A DNA stretch of 64,000 bases from Argopecten irradians. Taxonomy: Eukaryota > Mollusca > Bivalvia > Pectinida > Pectinidae. Below, in pieces: positions 35,072 through 48,737 of this stretch (position 1 is the first letter of the stretch; each line of letters starts with the position of its first letter). Under the pieces are notes generated by a model. It was not told the DNA's origin. It made no database searches and saw nothing but the letters and a program-made list of their open reading frames with translations. Position numbers and translations under genes: made by a program. The stretch is from the NCBI RefSeq assembly GCF_041381155.1, contig NC_091134.1:3964001-4028000 (forward strand), written 5' to 3'.

Positions 35072-35625
35072 TCTTAGCAGATATTATAATATATAAATAA
35101 GATGGAGCGTTATATACGATATTTTGGAATTGAAATTCTTGCGTTATTGCGAAAAAAAAAAAAGTAAAAACACCAAAACAGACCATGCGTGTAATTAGGA
35201 GCACTATATGAACAACAAAGAGCCTCTATGAGGTGTAGAGGACAGGTGTAGGGTCAGTGTGTTCCACAATGGGGGTCACTTTACAGATTATAAACGCAGC
35301 ATATACACATGGGTGTGATTTCAGTTTTTAAAGCATGGTTAACTTACAAGGTAGGTAACAAACGATAACTTTTCGATAGACTCTTTTCTTATTCTTTACA
35401 AAGTTAATTCAAGCAAATAACTCTAAAAGGACAATATTGATGGGATATAAAAAAATATCTATATATTCTTTTTCTGTGTCGATTGGATTGTGTGGCCGAA
35501 GGAAAACCAACAATGCTTCCGCCATCGCTGTTCATGAATGAAATGTGATTACTAGTATTTAGCGATTTTGTTTTTCTGAATGAAAGGATTTTAGATTAAA
35601 TCAATTCGTGCTTTTAAAAAGATTT

Positions 35626-36264
35626 ATGAATGAAAGCAAAATGTTCGTAATTTCTATTGCCTTTCCTATAGCCTGGAGGTTTGCTTACTCTATATGGAAA
35701 CTGGCTGGGCATTATGAAAATTGCTGTTCTGCTACATCTACAAGCAAAATCATCATGATGACAACTAATGTGGAATCGGATAGGGAAAGTGAGTCTGAAC
35801 AAATAAAATGTGATCATTCGGAAATATGTGATAATATAAAGGATACAGGGGAAAGCGAGGACAAGAAAGATCATTCAAAGGCGTTGTCAGGTGATGTTAA
35901 AGAGTCAGAATCTCTAACTAGAGGAAAGTCTAATGGTGAAGAAAGGTGTGACGGAAAAACTGATGGCGAAGAAAAGGTGTGACAGAAAAACTGATAACGA
36001 AGAAAAGTCTGACGGAAAAACTGATGGCGGAGAAATGTGTGACGGAAAAACTGATAGAGAGAAAAGGTGTGACGGAAAAACTGATGGCGAAGAAAAGTGT
36101 GACGGAAAAACTGATGGAGAAGAAAGGTGTGACGGAAAAACTGATAGCGAAGAAAAATGTGACGAAAAAACTGATGGCGAATTAAAAGAAATGCGTGTCG
36201 TTACTACTGAAAATGCTCACAAGACGGAGCAAGGCGGTATCGAAGAAGAAAATTTACCAAACAG
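35626..36264 (+). CDS. candidate alternative first coding exon of the TNK2-like gene, with 10-aa repeats
   Basis: An acidic open region ends NLPN-AG|GTAATT, a donor in phase 2. That matches the acceptor at 51809, whose first base completes the codon. The N-terminal part from ATG 35626 has a hydrophobic stretch (MFVISIAFPIAWRFAY); a start at 35755 (MMTTNVESD) is also possible. The C-terminal half is a 30-bp, 10-residue tandem repeat of the form CDGKTDGEEK, about eight units. Unit 2 (about 35959-35989) is 31 bp, so the frame from 35626 stops at 35982 while the frame that reaches the donor is open from ATG 35933. This may be an assembly indel, an allele, or a sign that translation starts at 35933. 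Linkage to TNK2 is inferred from strand and phase only; no homology supports it. Confidence 0.45.
35940..36185 (+). repeat. coding minisatellite, 30-bp unit
   Basis: About eight units have the core GACGGAAAAACTGATGGCGA. All are 30 bp except one of 31 bp. It encodes an acidic/basic decapeptide repeat in the candidate first exon. Confidence 0.7.
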
Positions 36265-37249
36265 GTAATTCATAAATAATCACCCACGCGTACGCGTATT
36301 CCCTTAAAGTATTGGACATCACTAGTAAAAAAATCAATATATATGTAAACAAAATTGAAGGGAGGAGGGAGGGGGTATTCAAAGTTTTTAATTTACTTAT
36401 TCTTCAAATTTCCAAGCTGTAAATCAACATCTGTTTGCGCATTTCTAAAACATGAAATATACTAATAATCAAGATGGTAATAACGGAAGTAGTAAATAAG
36501 GATTGCAAGTTGAGTACCAGATATAGGCTTAGTAATGAATAAAAAATTCTGATCTGGAAAATTACAACCAGATATTTAGATGGCATATATACTTCAATGG
36601 GTTTTTTAAAACCAAATATTACATGCATTTGTACATTTTTCAACTATTTATTGTTTTATTTTCCTTTCAAATTTGATGAATGATTGCACATAGAAAGAAT
36701 GATTGCACATAGAAAGAAAAATATCTATCATTTTCTATCAAATATGAATTTCATTTTTGTCCATTACCTCAATTTTGTGAAATTGGTGATTTTATATATA
36801 TTCACTTACGTAAATTTCCTCTTTATCATTGCTGATAAATGTCTGAAATTTAGGTCTCATGATAATGCTGTCAAAATTTTCGGAAAAAAAAGTAGCTAAA
36901 ATTTTGTCGAAGTAAACAACGATGACGTCGTTAGCAGGTTAGTGGCGGCCGAGGAGTTTTCATGCTGTACGTGTAGTGGAAAAAATATGAAAATACAAAA
37001 AAAAATATACTTAGGGATAATTATAGTGACGAATGTCACTTGACTCTTATTTCTGTACCTTATGACTACTAGTCGATCCAAAAGATGCACTGTATTCTGA
37101 TATTTAAATCTCTGACTAAATTAATATAAATTAAACGTTTCTCAACAGCGTCAATATCTGATCTTCCTATTTCGAAATTATTTAATTAAAGTAAAAAATT
37201 TCTGTGAAGTAAATCTGAGTTTTTATTTGAACCGTTCCCATTATCAACA

Positions 37250-37492
37250 AGTGTGTTGTACACGGAGCAGGTGCGACCACTCGCACTGCACATCCGGAAT
37301 CATTCCCCAGTTCTTTTGTTTACTTATCTTACACCTACAACTTCCGGTATGAAAAGTGCGGAAAAGAATTTGACATATTTTCGAAAATCGACGATAAAAA
37401 AAGGATGGTGCATTCTCAATAAGAACTTAATCCCCAGTTCGTAGGCATGTAGGCAACATATCACGCCTTTGCAGTTTCAACACACATCAGGT
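37250..37492 (+). promoter_or_regulatory. candidate non-coding first exon/promoter of the TNK2-like gene
   Basis: A locally CpG-richer stretch contains ACTTCCGG (ETS-type site, near 37340). It ends in CACATCAG|GTAAGTGGG, a near-consensus 5' splice site at 37492/37493. No long open frame crosses it, so it would be untranslated. This would give an alternative transcript start within the long first intron. Inferred from motifs only. Confidence 0.35.
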
Positions 37493-38164
37493 AAGTGGGT
37501 TTTAACGAACACATTATTGGGTAAATCCAATCTGGATTGACCCAGTTATCGTGCGAAGTACAAAAATAAATGACAACAAACCACTAGTTAGTCATACAAG
37601 TCCAATACGCGGGTAGCTTGACCATTCGTGTTATTAGTCATGTATGGGTCGATATTAAAACCTCTTCTGATCATCTTTGGATTGAATACTGGTCGATCGT
37701 TTCCACATATGATCTTCATGTCTTCATGATCAGCTGATATATTAGACAGTAAGAATATGTCAAAAAATGAAAGACACCTGATAGACACTGATACACTTGG
37801 TAGACTTATTCATGGCCAGCGTTAACGTTCATAGATAGGTTTCTAATAGACTTGGTCTGAAATCAAAGAGAATATGCAGGGATTACTGAGTATATTCAGG
37901 TGAGAAACTTTATTGTGAGTAGGCTATATACGTACTGACAATATATATGTAATTACACTACGCTATACATGTAACAAATGTAATGTTTTACTGGTGTGAG
38001 ATTTTCAGTAAAACCAACATAAAAATTGTTTATTTGGTTGGTTATAATGAAGTTATTCTTTGAATTCCAAGCTAAATAATATAATATACAGAGGAGATCA
38101 ACCTAACTAACCAAATCCATATCCATTCAGGACAAAACTTATGGGAGAGACTAAATTATACAGA

Positions 38165-38640
38165 TTTACAGCCAGTGACCATAATACAGTATGCAAGCAA
38201 ATTTTACATTTTTTTAAAACTTGTCTTCAGCAATTAATTGCAATCATACAAACTTTAAAGTTGGCAACTTAAAAGCTATAGTTTAAATTCCTAACGCTTA
38301 TTTTGAAATAAGGAAAAAGTTCTTCCATTGCAATATATCCGAGATGTGAGCGATTATATCCAAACAACGTTTGATGATGCCGCCGTTTCCTTCATTATCT
38401 CTAGTAAAATGGTATCATAAAAATGGCGTGTCTATAATTAAGATCGATTTCTCAATAAACGTGGCACAGAAAATATTTTAGATAATTTATATAGGATACA
38501 TAAACAGTTCTTAGTCAGTACACTTAATCTTAATGACAAGGAATAACAATTCAAAATATGTTAAATTGCTAATAATATGTAGCAAAATTCTCTTTTGCAT
38601 ACTGTATTATGGCCATTGACCGTAGGACTACCTATTGCAA
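38165..38640. mobile_element. MITE-like element with ~30-bp inverted ends
   Basis: CCATAATACAGTATGCAA (near 38179) and its complement (near 38600) lie inverted about 430 bp apart, with flanking similarity CAGTGA/TCAATG. Outer limits and target duplication are unclear. Confidence 0.45.
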
Positions 38641-40960
38641 CCAGACTGAAAAAGATTCAGACATCTAAGGTGTGACATGGTCGACGTGAACAAAATTTTG
38701 AATAACATTGATAAGTGTAATATAGATAAATTATTCTCCTTAAGCCTGACACGGTGATGGACCAGCTCTTTTGGAAAGTCGCACTCACAAAGTATTGTGA
38801 ACCATGTGCACTGGGACTGTGACTGAAAAAGTCATAGGTTCAGAAATTAAACCATAACCAATTCAAACCTTGACTAAATGATCAATGAAAGGCCCAACAT
38901 GAAAAATTCAACCCTACACGCCCGCTTATGTAAATTTATATATCTCTGAGACCATGTGCACTTACAGCTGCCACATAAACACAGGTACCAGTAACAGGTA
39001 ATATATGAATCATTAAGCGTATGAATGTAGCAAGACCATCTAATGTGTCATTTGCTGCAGGATACTCCATAGCTTGAATGTTGATCCACTTATAGATGTG
39101 GCTTTATTTTTTTTTCTTATCTTTTGTCATTTTCACAACGGCATTATTTTTTCCTTTGTTATGATACTCTTGGGATATATAGTAATTGTGAATTAATGTT
39201 ATTCATGACTGAGTATGTAACTAAGTGTATAACATGTAATAAAGATACATGTAAATTAATTGTATTTGTTGTACAAATACTTATACTGAGTATATATAAC
39301 TCTTTCCCTACCGCCGGCGGGGAATCCTGCCCATGTTTTCCTCACCATAGCTCGCTGTAGGCGGGTACTCCCGACGCACTATACACCCCATATTCTTTTA
39401 ATAAACTAGCCCGATTTTGATGACATATTACACAAAAGATGTGCTCAAGTATACATGTACAGTGGGGATTCCAAGATGGCTGATTGAAAAAAAATTGGCT
39501 AGGATCATGGTTATTATTTTATCACGAAAAAACACCCCATTTTTCTAACAACTTTAATGGGTGAATTTAAATTGAACAAAATGCCAGAACGGGAGTTCTA
39601 CAATCTGTTTTGAAATTCATCTGTTGTTGATGAGGAATACTAACTTGTATGCTCTTGTATTTGTTAGAGAAAAAATACCATTTCTCAGCTGTTAAGCATC
39701 TTTAATACATGTTAAATATAGAGTATATATTGCTTCAAAATGGAACTTATTGTATTATTTGATTAGCTGTAATCATCATATGTTCTGCTTGTAAAACATT
39801 TATAGATCAAGACTACATGCTAGTGCTTATTTCTTCTTCAAAGGGAGATAAGCCATGGAAGAATCTGGCAAATTGTTTACTGATGATGTTCTGAGAGCTA
39901 GAATGTATGACTAACAGTACAGACTGCACACTGATACCACCTCATTATAACTGGGTGGTATTTAAATATATATTTCCTGGTTAATTACAAAATAAGTAGG
40001 AAGAATGATTACATTTTATACACAATGTGATATCATCTAAATTGTATTTTGTCTATATAGCTATCTGTACTGTATTGATTTTACATGTACAATCTTGTAA
40101 TGATCTGAAAGAAAGAGAAAAAAGTCTGATCAGTAGGAAATATGTTTTTCATTTGATTCATCTTAAGAAATGTCACCATTGTAAAAACTTACCTATAGCT
40201 AGTATATGCATTGGAGAAAGTGTACATCAAATCTAATATGTTATAATTAAATTTAAGTAAGTTTTAAGAGAATTATGTCCTGACTTAATCCAATTGATTC
40301 TCAATCTGGACTATCAGTTATCCCTTTAGTTATCCTAGAGATTGTGATTCTGAAAATGAAATTAGCTAAGTAATAAATTTATAGATATTTGTTCTTTGAA
40401 GGTTGGTGCTGCAAATTAATTAAAATTAAATTTGTTAGTAATTATTGTGATATGAAAAAGCAATGTAATTAAGGACCTTAGGCTCTATGATCAACAGGGT
40501 AGATATTTATATATGAGCCATACATGTATACCGGTACTTGATATGTTTGCCTCAGGTTGATTACCTTATGTGTGTGACAAAATGATCTGTCATGACCTGT
40601 TTTTTTTTTACATTTATATCTGGATCTGGACATTACAATCACTCCAATACAAGGGAAACGATGTAATGACCTTGCATGAACTATTTATAACATGTTTGCC
40701 TGACCTGTAAGATGTTTTTGTATCTATTTTTTTCCCCTATCTGCCATTTATACCTATATATAGGGTTATTGTACTCGATATGTGACTATAAATCAGAATT
40801 ATAAGTCTATTGTATTAGAGAAATGATTCCATGTAGGTGATCTACAGGTGACCTATAAAACCAATGCATTAATGTAATTCTGACCAATCTATTAAGTTGT
40901 TCTAAGCAGTGATTTGTTAAAATATGTCATTAACAAAATGAGTTTAAGAAATGTATACAA
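38641..40960. other. intronic/intergenic AT-rich interval
   Basis: No exon is recognised on either strand. It lies between the candidate early exons and the first large minisatellite of the TNK2-like locus. Confidence 0.4.
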
Positions 40961-40965
40961 TCTGG

Positions 40966-42315
40966 TAGTTAAGAAATGTATACAATCTGGTAGTTCATCA
41001 TGTGTTAATTATAAGATGTATAGAATCTGGTAGTTCATCATGTGTTAAGATGTATAGAATCTGGTAGTTCATCATGTGTTAAGATGTATAGAATCTGGTA
41101 GTTCATCATGTGTTAAGATGTATAGAATCTGGTAGTTCATCATGTGTTAAGATGTATAGAATCTGGTAGTTCATCATGTGTTAAGATGTATAGAATCTGG
41201 TAGTAGTTCATCATGTGTTAAGATCTGGTGTCATGTGTTAAGATGTATAAATCTGGTAGTTCATCATGTGTTAAGATGTATAGAATCTGGTAGTTCATCA
41301 TGTGTTAAGATGTATAGAATCTGGTAGTTCATCATGTGTTAAGATGTATAGAATCTGGTAGTTCATCATGTGTTAAGATGTATAGAATCTGGTAGTTCAT
41401 CATGTGTTAAGATGTATAGAATCTGGTAGTTCATCATGTGTTAAGATGTATAGAATCTGGTAGTTCATCATGTGTTAAGATGTATAGAATCTGGTAGTTC
41501 ATCATGTGTTAAGATGTATGAATCTGTAGTTCATCATGTGTTAAGATGTATCATCATGGTAGTTCATCATGTGTTAAGATGTATAGAATCTGGTAGTTCA
41601 TCATGTGTTAAGATGTATAGAATCTGGTAGTTCATCATGTGTTAAGATGTATAGAATCTGGTAGTTCATCATGTGTTAAGATGTATAGAATCTGGTAGTT
41701 CATCATGTGTTAAGATGTATAGAATCTGGTAGTTCATCATGTGTTAAGATGTATAGAATCTGGTAGTTCATCATGGTTAAGATGTATAGAATCTGGTAGT
41801 TCATCATGTGTTAAGATGTATAGAATCTGGTAGTTCATCATGTGTTAAGATGTATAGAATCTGGTGTAGTTCATCATGTGTTAAGATGTATAGAATCTGG
41901 TAGTTCATCATGTGTTAAGATGTATAGAATCTGGTAGTTCATCATGTGTTAAGATGTATAGAATCTGGTAGTTCATCATGTGTTAAGATGTATAGAATCT
42001 GGTAGTTCATCATGTGTTAAGATGTATAGAATCTGGTAATTCATCATGTGTTTATAGATGTATAGAATCTGGTAGTTCATCATGTGTTAAGATGTATAGA
42101 ATCTGGTAGTTCATTATTGTTAAGATGTATAGAATCTGGTAGTTCATTATTTGTTAAGATGTATAGAATCTGGTAGTTCATCATGTGTTAAGATGTATAG
42201 AATCTGGTAGTTCATCATGTGTTAAGATGTATAGAATCTGGTAGTTCATCATTTGTTAAGATGTATACAATCTGGTAGTTCATCATGTGTTAAGATGTAT
42301 ACAAACTATCTGACA
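40966..42315. repeat. minisatellite, 34-bp unit, about 38-40 copies
   Basis: The core is AAGATGTATAGAATCTGGTA followed by GTTCATCATGTGTT. Most units are nearly identical. A few are shortened or rearranged (near 41220, 41520, 41550). Edge units (40966-41010 and 42250-42310) are more diverged, as expected for arrays homogenised from the centre. Confidence 0.9.
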
Positions 42316-42349
42316 GTTCATCACTTCATACATCTTATTTTCACTTCTG

Positions 42350-43449
42350 ATGAAAGTTTGTTAATTTTCAGGGGAAAATAATTTGTAAAAATTAATTCTC
42401 ATCAAATAGAAGCAAATATTGAACAACTTGTTAGAAAGTAAATCACAGAATTAAGATGCTTTGATAAAAGTTGCCAGGCTTAATCGATAATGTGATGATC
42501 GACTTTCACTTGTGTCTTACGATTATAGATTTTTCGCACTTCACAGTCAAAAAAATAAAACAAAAATGAACGTCACACAAGACATATCAAATAGAAAACC
42601 TAATTAGCTTAATGGGTAACTGAGTTTAAGTAATGATATTACCGGTACTTGTTTTTCTGATTTATACCAACTTATATCTATGTGGTGTTACCATTGTGAG
42701 GCATACTGGTATATATAATTACCCCTTTAAGTACCCCTATCACTTTAATCTTGTCTACCCATGTATAGGACCAGAAGGGTCCACATGTGACCAGGCCCTG
42801 CAGGGCTAAAGGATGCATGGTGACTTGTTTGATTCTGTACCCATTGGATAACATCATACTCTTGTTTAATCCTATTACTTATCTGATACAAACAGGATAT
42901 AATATCAATTACATACCTACTCAGACGTTAGATTACAGCGTTAAATTAGATTATCAGACTCTATCTAGAACAAATATTATGTATGATATTTGTATGATGT
43001 ATATATGTGCTTTCATTGGGATTTCCTTTTATTTTACATATAGGAAACACACAGTATATTGTTTCATGTTGTAATTTATAATCAAACTGGATATTTTTGT
43101 ACATCTTTATGGCCAGAGTTTAACAGCAGCTGATACATGTAAGTCTCAAAGAGTGTCATTTTATGTACAAATATATAGTAGCTTATATAATTGATTAGTT
43201 AGTGGTGTATACTAAGAAAATCAGGTATTCGATCAGCTAGCATAGACATATATATGTATCTGTGCAATATATACAAATATATATACATTTTATGATTTAT
43301 TAACGACAAGGCAATAGTCATCAACTTATAACTCAGAAGACTACTTTTGACTGTATTTTATGTTTTTAAATCATGTTTTTGCAGCTACAGTAGTGTATAT
43401 ACAATGATTTTGGACATATTTAATGTCTTGTCAATGGAATCATAATGTA

Positions 43450-43484
<35 letters not shown>

Positions 43485-44860
43485 TGTTGTATTAATATGA
43501 ACAGACAGAAAATCATTGATAGCAATTTAATAGTACTGTGTCATCTTGTGACTAATCATACATGTTCATTTAATTAATCATTACTTTGCTATGCTCAGAT
43601 TTCCGACTAACTACCTGCGATGTCCTCATAGAGGGGTTAATGCATTAGGTCACATGGAAATTAATTTATAGCATATATTATCATGTTCCGATTTTTAGAG
43701 TGAATATTATTGTGATGTCATAACCAGGTCACTATTTATATTGCGCTTGTGAACTCCATTGCTCAAATATTGAGTTATTTAGGATGGTGCCTGGCCAGTT
43801 TAGGTGGTGCACTATATATATGCATGTCCATTGTTCATACCTCCGCTTGGTGCCTGGCTGTAACCTGCAATCTAAGTGAATTTTTAGACAAGATTTTAGA
43901 CAATATTTCATTTTGTAGATTTTGTTGAAATGATGTTATATTTTTATCAAACAAATTATTAAAGCCATAAAGAATATCAGATACATAAGGATATCATAGA
44001 AAGCATCAGGACTTCAAAAACAAAGGCAACCAGCTGCTGCTGCAGCTGACAGTCAAATCATAATCCAAAATTAGGACATGTACAGAGTATTGGATGTACA
44101 TGTACATGTTAAGTTAAGTCCACGTGTCATTACCCATATGTGATGCAGTTGTGATTTGGGGTAGATTGGCACATAAAATGAAGTTAAAAATAGACTGTTC
44201 ACATGCACAGTATGTATGTAGGCTTAATTGGTTGCATGTATTAATTAATAATTAATTACATATAAATATGTAAACAACATTTGTTTGTAAATGTTCCACA
44301 TAGTGTTCACTTTCTGTCGTCACCATCATGTACTACTAGTTTCCACAAACATGATCCAGAATTTAAGTTGGAAAACTGATGTTGGAGGGATGTATTTTTT
44401 AATAGATTTATCATGAAATTGAAAAATAGAAAAAAAAAATGTGAAAGATCTCGATAGAAACTGATGAAAGGAGCCTGAGAAAATCTGTCGGTGTGTTGAT
44501 ATGGTTTGGCAGTGAATACGTTATAAATACTTAAAGGCGTTCAGACATTTAATACCAGGTCTTCAGTTTTAGGTTACCAAGTTTGTCTGCAAATTTCAGA
44601 ATTTTGAATAAGCCAGCTGGTGGTAGAAAATGCTTACATGTTTTTTGCCATTTTTTCAACCAAATGTGTTTCATCACCCTTACATAACATCACACTTATC
44701 AAGAGTTCTGTTGATACAGATTACTTGAATTAATTCGAACTCAAGGAGGATAACTTTCAAGCAAATTTTATTTGCTGTCTAAGTGTGTGTTTATGCAGTG
44801 TTTTTTCTCTCCTTTTTTTCTTAGGAGTAATTCATTCAGAAATCACTGATTTTATCATAA
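42350..44860. other. presumed intron interval
   Basis: No coding exon or transposon end is recognised. It includes a (TA)n microsatellite at about 43454-43481. A short ORF at 42787-43074 is AT-biased and without homology. Confidence 0.4.
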
Positions 44861-44863
44861 AAT

Positions 44864-45425
44864 TCTTGTAAACTGCGACACAAGCTAAGATGTTGAACAT
44901 TTGTAAACTGCGACACAAGCTAAGATGTTGAACATTTGTAAAACTGCGACACAGGCAAAGATGTTGAACATTTGTAAACTGCGACACAAGCAAAGATGTT
45001 GAACATTTGTAAACTGCGACACAAGCTAAGATGTTGAACATTTGTAAACTGCGACACAGGCAAAGATGTTGAACATTTGTAAACTGCGACACAGGCAAAG
45101 ATGTTGAACATTTGTAAACTGCGACACAAGCAAAGATGTTGAACATTTGTAAACTGCGACACAGGCAAAGATGTTGAACATTTGTAAACTGCGACACAAG
45201 CTAAGATGTTGAACATTTGTAAACTGCGACACAGGCAAAGATGTTGAACATTTGTAAAACTGCAACACAGGCAAAGATGTTGAACATTTGTAAACTGCGA
45301 CACAGGCAAAGATGTTGAACATTTGTAAACTGCGACACAAGCAAAGATGTTGAACATTTGTAAACTGAGACACAGGCAAAGATGTTGAACATTTGTAAAC
45401 TGCGACACAAGCAAAGATGTTGAAT
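44864..45425. repeat. minisatellite, 35-bp unit, about 16 copies
   Basis: The unit is AAACTGCGACACA(A/G)GC(A/T)AAG followed by ATGTTGAACATTTGT. Variants alternate between ACAAGC and ACAGGC. Because 35 is not a multiple of 3 and the minus strand lacks stops, all three minus frames stay open; this is not a gene. A (TA)n tract follows at about 45466-45490. Confidence 0.9.
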
Positions 45426-46114
45426 TAGGGGTTCTTTTGATAATGCAAAATTGTCTTTATATACCAGTATATATATATATATATATATATGGCACCTGTA
45501 TGTAATAAACAAAAGACCTCTGTATAAAGGTCACCTGCATATACCATAATACACTATAATAATCAAACAACCTCTATACAGGTCAGAAGTCTCTAAGACA
45601 CAAATTGCATCACCTCTGAATAAAGGATTCATACATATATGTAAAAAAAACTCTTTTAAAAAGACATCAGCTGTTTTTACCAGCTGACTTAGTGCCTGTA
45701 TGACCTTTAATCCCCTTGTGTACCCAGTGACATTGATATTAGTAACTGAAATAGTACTCTGGTCAACCTGATTCAGTAACAAAAAATACCTATGGCATAA
45801 AATCAATTTATAGCAGAACTTTAGTTGTGATGAAAACAAGAATGTATATTGTAAAAAAATTGTTTACAAAAATATGGAAATTATAGATATGTATATGTAT
45901 ACATTTGTATATAATAAGCTATAAATGACATCAATCATCTGCAGGAATCAGAATTCTTTATCCGATCCAATCAATTTGGTTTAGGTAAATATGGATTTTC
46001 TTGTCATTTTGCTTTTATGGAATAGTATTGAAGGCAGGAAGTAAAATGTAGAAAAGATCAACCAATATTTTCCTGTCATACTTTGAAAGATATTGATGGA
46101 ATAATTAAATTTCT

Positions 46115-46545
46115 TTCATACCTACGGGTGTACATGTAATACTGGCTGGTCAAGGGCAATACACTCATGTCTCCTGAGGCTGTATTGCATGGCTACCCAT
46201 GCAATAAAGCCTTGTGACGTCATGGCGTCAACAAAATTTCTATTTCCTCGGTAAAATTTTAACATTTTTTTTCACAAACTTGACTGGTTTTACTATAAAA
46301 GATGCAAACAACAGAATTTTTGTTGAAAATATCACGTTATTGTTCATATATGAAAAATTGACTTTCAGCCTTGGATTTCTTCAAATTCATTTCAAAATGG
46401 CGGGATATTATATTTGTAAAATTGCAATAAAACGTTGAGGAATGAAAAAAAAACCTCTTTCCTTGGGTTTTACTACATTTTGTGATCCCGAGGGTAGAAT
46501 ATTTCTATCCTTCATATCCACATATGAAAGAGTCTTATATTATGA
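46115..46545 (+). repeat. interspersed repeat R, copy 2
   Basis: This matches the minus strand of 23097-23505 (see there). It ends CACATATGAAAGAGTCTTAT. It lacks the perfect palindrome because the second half has diverged. Confidence 0.55.
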
Positions 46546-47621
46546 CATATTTTTACAATTTTATAGAAGAGTTTCTTTATTTATAATACCAATAAGTCTA
46601 TTTCATCATCTGATCAATCAGCTGAGGTTCAGAATTGATAAATGTCAATTATCCGTAAATACGTACTAATTATCAATATCTATGGTCAAAGTGTAAACAG
46701 TTAATTTTATATATTTATTAAGGACAACAAACCAGTTATTCCTTGGGAAATTTTTTATTTGATTAAGCTTCCACTCCTTACAATTTAATTGATGGGAAAT
46801 ATATATTTATATAATGTCACTGTGACTAAGGGTTAAGTAATAATGGCATGTTGTACATGTTGTTTTCCTGAAGTGTGTTGGGGTGACTATGTTATGACTT
46901 AGACGACTGTATTTCCTGTAGACCCTTGAGAGTACACCAGTAATATAGAACCACTTTAGGTTGGAGACAGGAAGTCCAGACAACATCGCTGTTCCATGTC
47001 GTCTAGTTCTGTTAGATGGTGACTTTGACTAAATCAATTTGACTGGGTCACGATTATAATTGTTATAGGTTCTAATGGTTATTAATACTTGTATGACTAT
47101 AATAAGTTTATTACACATCACAATTGCTTGTCATAGTCCTGAAAGCGGTTGTATACCATATATTACTCCTAAACTTTCTGATTGTGTCAGAAATCAGTTA
47201 GACTTGTCATGAGTCTCTAGAATATTTAAACCATTTCGGGGCTCAATAACCTTTGTCTCTGTCTGATTTTATGTTTCAAACTAGGGGGCGATAATCTAGG
47301 AGTAAAATTCTGCTGTGAAAATCTTAACAACAATTACCGGTAGTAATTTAGTAGACAATTTCGAAATCAGGCAAATCAACAATAAAAGATTTTCCAAGGA
47401 CAGCTTATTAATCATTGATTGGTTAAATTAAGTTAACTATTTTATTGTTTCCCCTGATACCAACTACCAGAAGATGTAGCTTTTGTATTTGAATAAATTG
47501 ATATGTTGTTTGAATAACTCTACAATATAAACTTTAAGTATACATTTTATTTTGTTTCTTAAATGTAGCTTTAAATTTGAAGTATATACAAAGTATTTCA
47601 CATTGATTTTACTTGTATCTT
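46546..47621. other. presumed intron interval
   Basis: AT-rich; no exon, RNA gene or bounded repeat is recognised. Confidence 0.4.
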
Positions 47622-48175
47622 ATGAGTTGTCTCCCTTAAGTAGTTATATGTTACAATGAGTTGTCTCCCCTTCAGGTATTGATTAGTAACTGAGTTGTCT
47701 CTCGTTCAGTAATTAATTCAAAAATGAAGTTGTCTCACCTTCAGTAATTGATAAGTGACTGAGTTGTCTCCCCTTCAGTTATTGATTAGTAACTGAGTTG
47801 TTTTCCCTTCAGTAATTGATAAGTAACTGAGTTGTCTCCCCTTCAGTAATTGATAAGTGACTGAGTTGTCTCCCCTTCAGTTTTTGATTCAGTAATTGAT
47901 AAGTAACTGAGTTGTCTCCCCTTCAGGAATTGATAAGTGACTGAGTTGTCTCCCCTTCAGTTTTTGATTAGTAACTGAGTTGTTTTCCCTTCAGTAATTG
48001 ATAAGTAACTGAGTTGTCTCCCCTTCAGTAATTGATAAGTGACTGAGTTGTCTCCCCTTCAGTTATTGATTAGTAACTGAGTTGTTTTCCCTTCAGTAAT
48101 TGATTAGTAACTGAGTTGTCTCCCCTTCAGTTATTGATTAGTAATTGAGTTATCTCCCCTTCAGTAATTGTTCAC
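47622..48175 (+). repeat. minisatellite, 34-bp unit with acceptor-like motif, about 16 copies
   Basis: The unit is GAGTTGTCTCCCCTTCAGT followed by AATTGATAAGTAACT. Each unit reads as a pyrimidine tract plus CAG (3' splice site-like) and a GTAACT (5' splice site-like) about 10 nt on. It ends about 560 bp before the coding exon at 48738. Confidence 0.88.
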
Positions 48176-48737
48176 TAATTATAACTGCGCATATGAAAAT
48201 GAATAGTAACTGATCATGAAATGTGCAATGTATATGAGTCAACTGTACTGCTGAACTGTTCTACCTATATAGATATATATTATCTGATTGTATCATTGGC
48301 CTGTCTTGGTAGCTAAACATACAGTGTCATGGATTTATAGTCAAACACTTTCACCAAGTTATACAAGTTTTGTTCAGACAGCAGTACACAGTATACCGTA
48401 GTCTTGTGCACAGATGGATCAGATCTCTCCGTCACCCATATTAATCAATAGGAGAGGAGTTTTTTCTCCACAAAATAATGTGTGCGGTTACCAGGAAGAT
48501 TGTACAATGATTGTGTCCTGATAAAAAAGTTTTTACAATCGGCTGGTTCCATGAATGAATTACAGTTGGAGAATAAGGTTTATTTGGAAGTGTTAAGTTT
48601 GTACGTATACTATAGGTCCTAGGACTACAGCTAGGATCTGGTGCAGGGTCAAATCTACTGTGACATTTGGTGTACAGAGCATCACATATCATTCCACATT
48701 GATGTTTACTAGTCGGTAGTAAATGTAGCAACACACC

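Noticed and set aside
40966-42315. CRISPR-like regular array
   Set aside because: Units are contiguous with no unique spacers, and the setting is a eukaryotic intron; it is a minisatellite.
44832-45512. Overlapping minus-strand open frames up to 164 codons with Cys/Leu-rich repeats
   Set aside because: They are the three frames of one 35-bp minisatellite; with a period not divisible by 3 and no minus-strand stop in the unit, all frames stay open.
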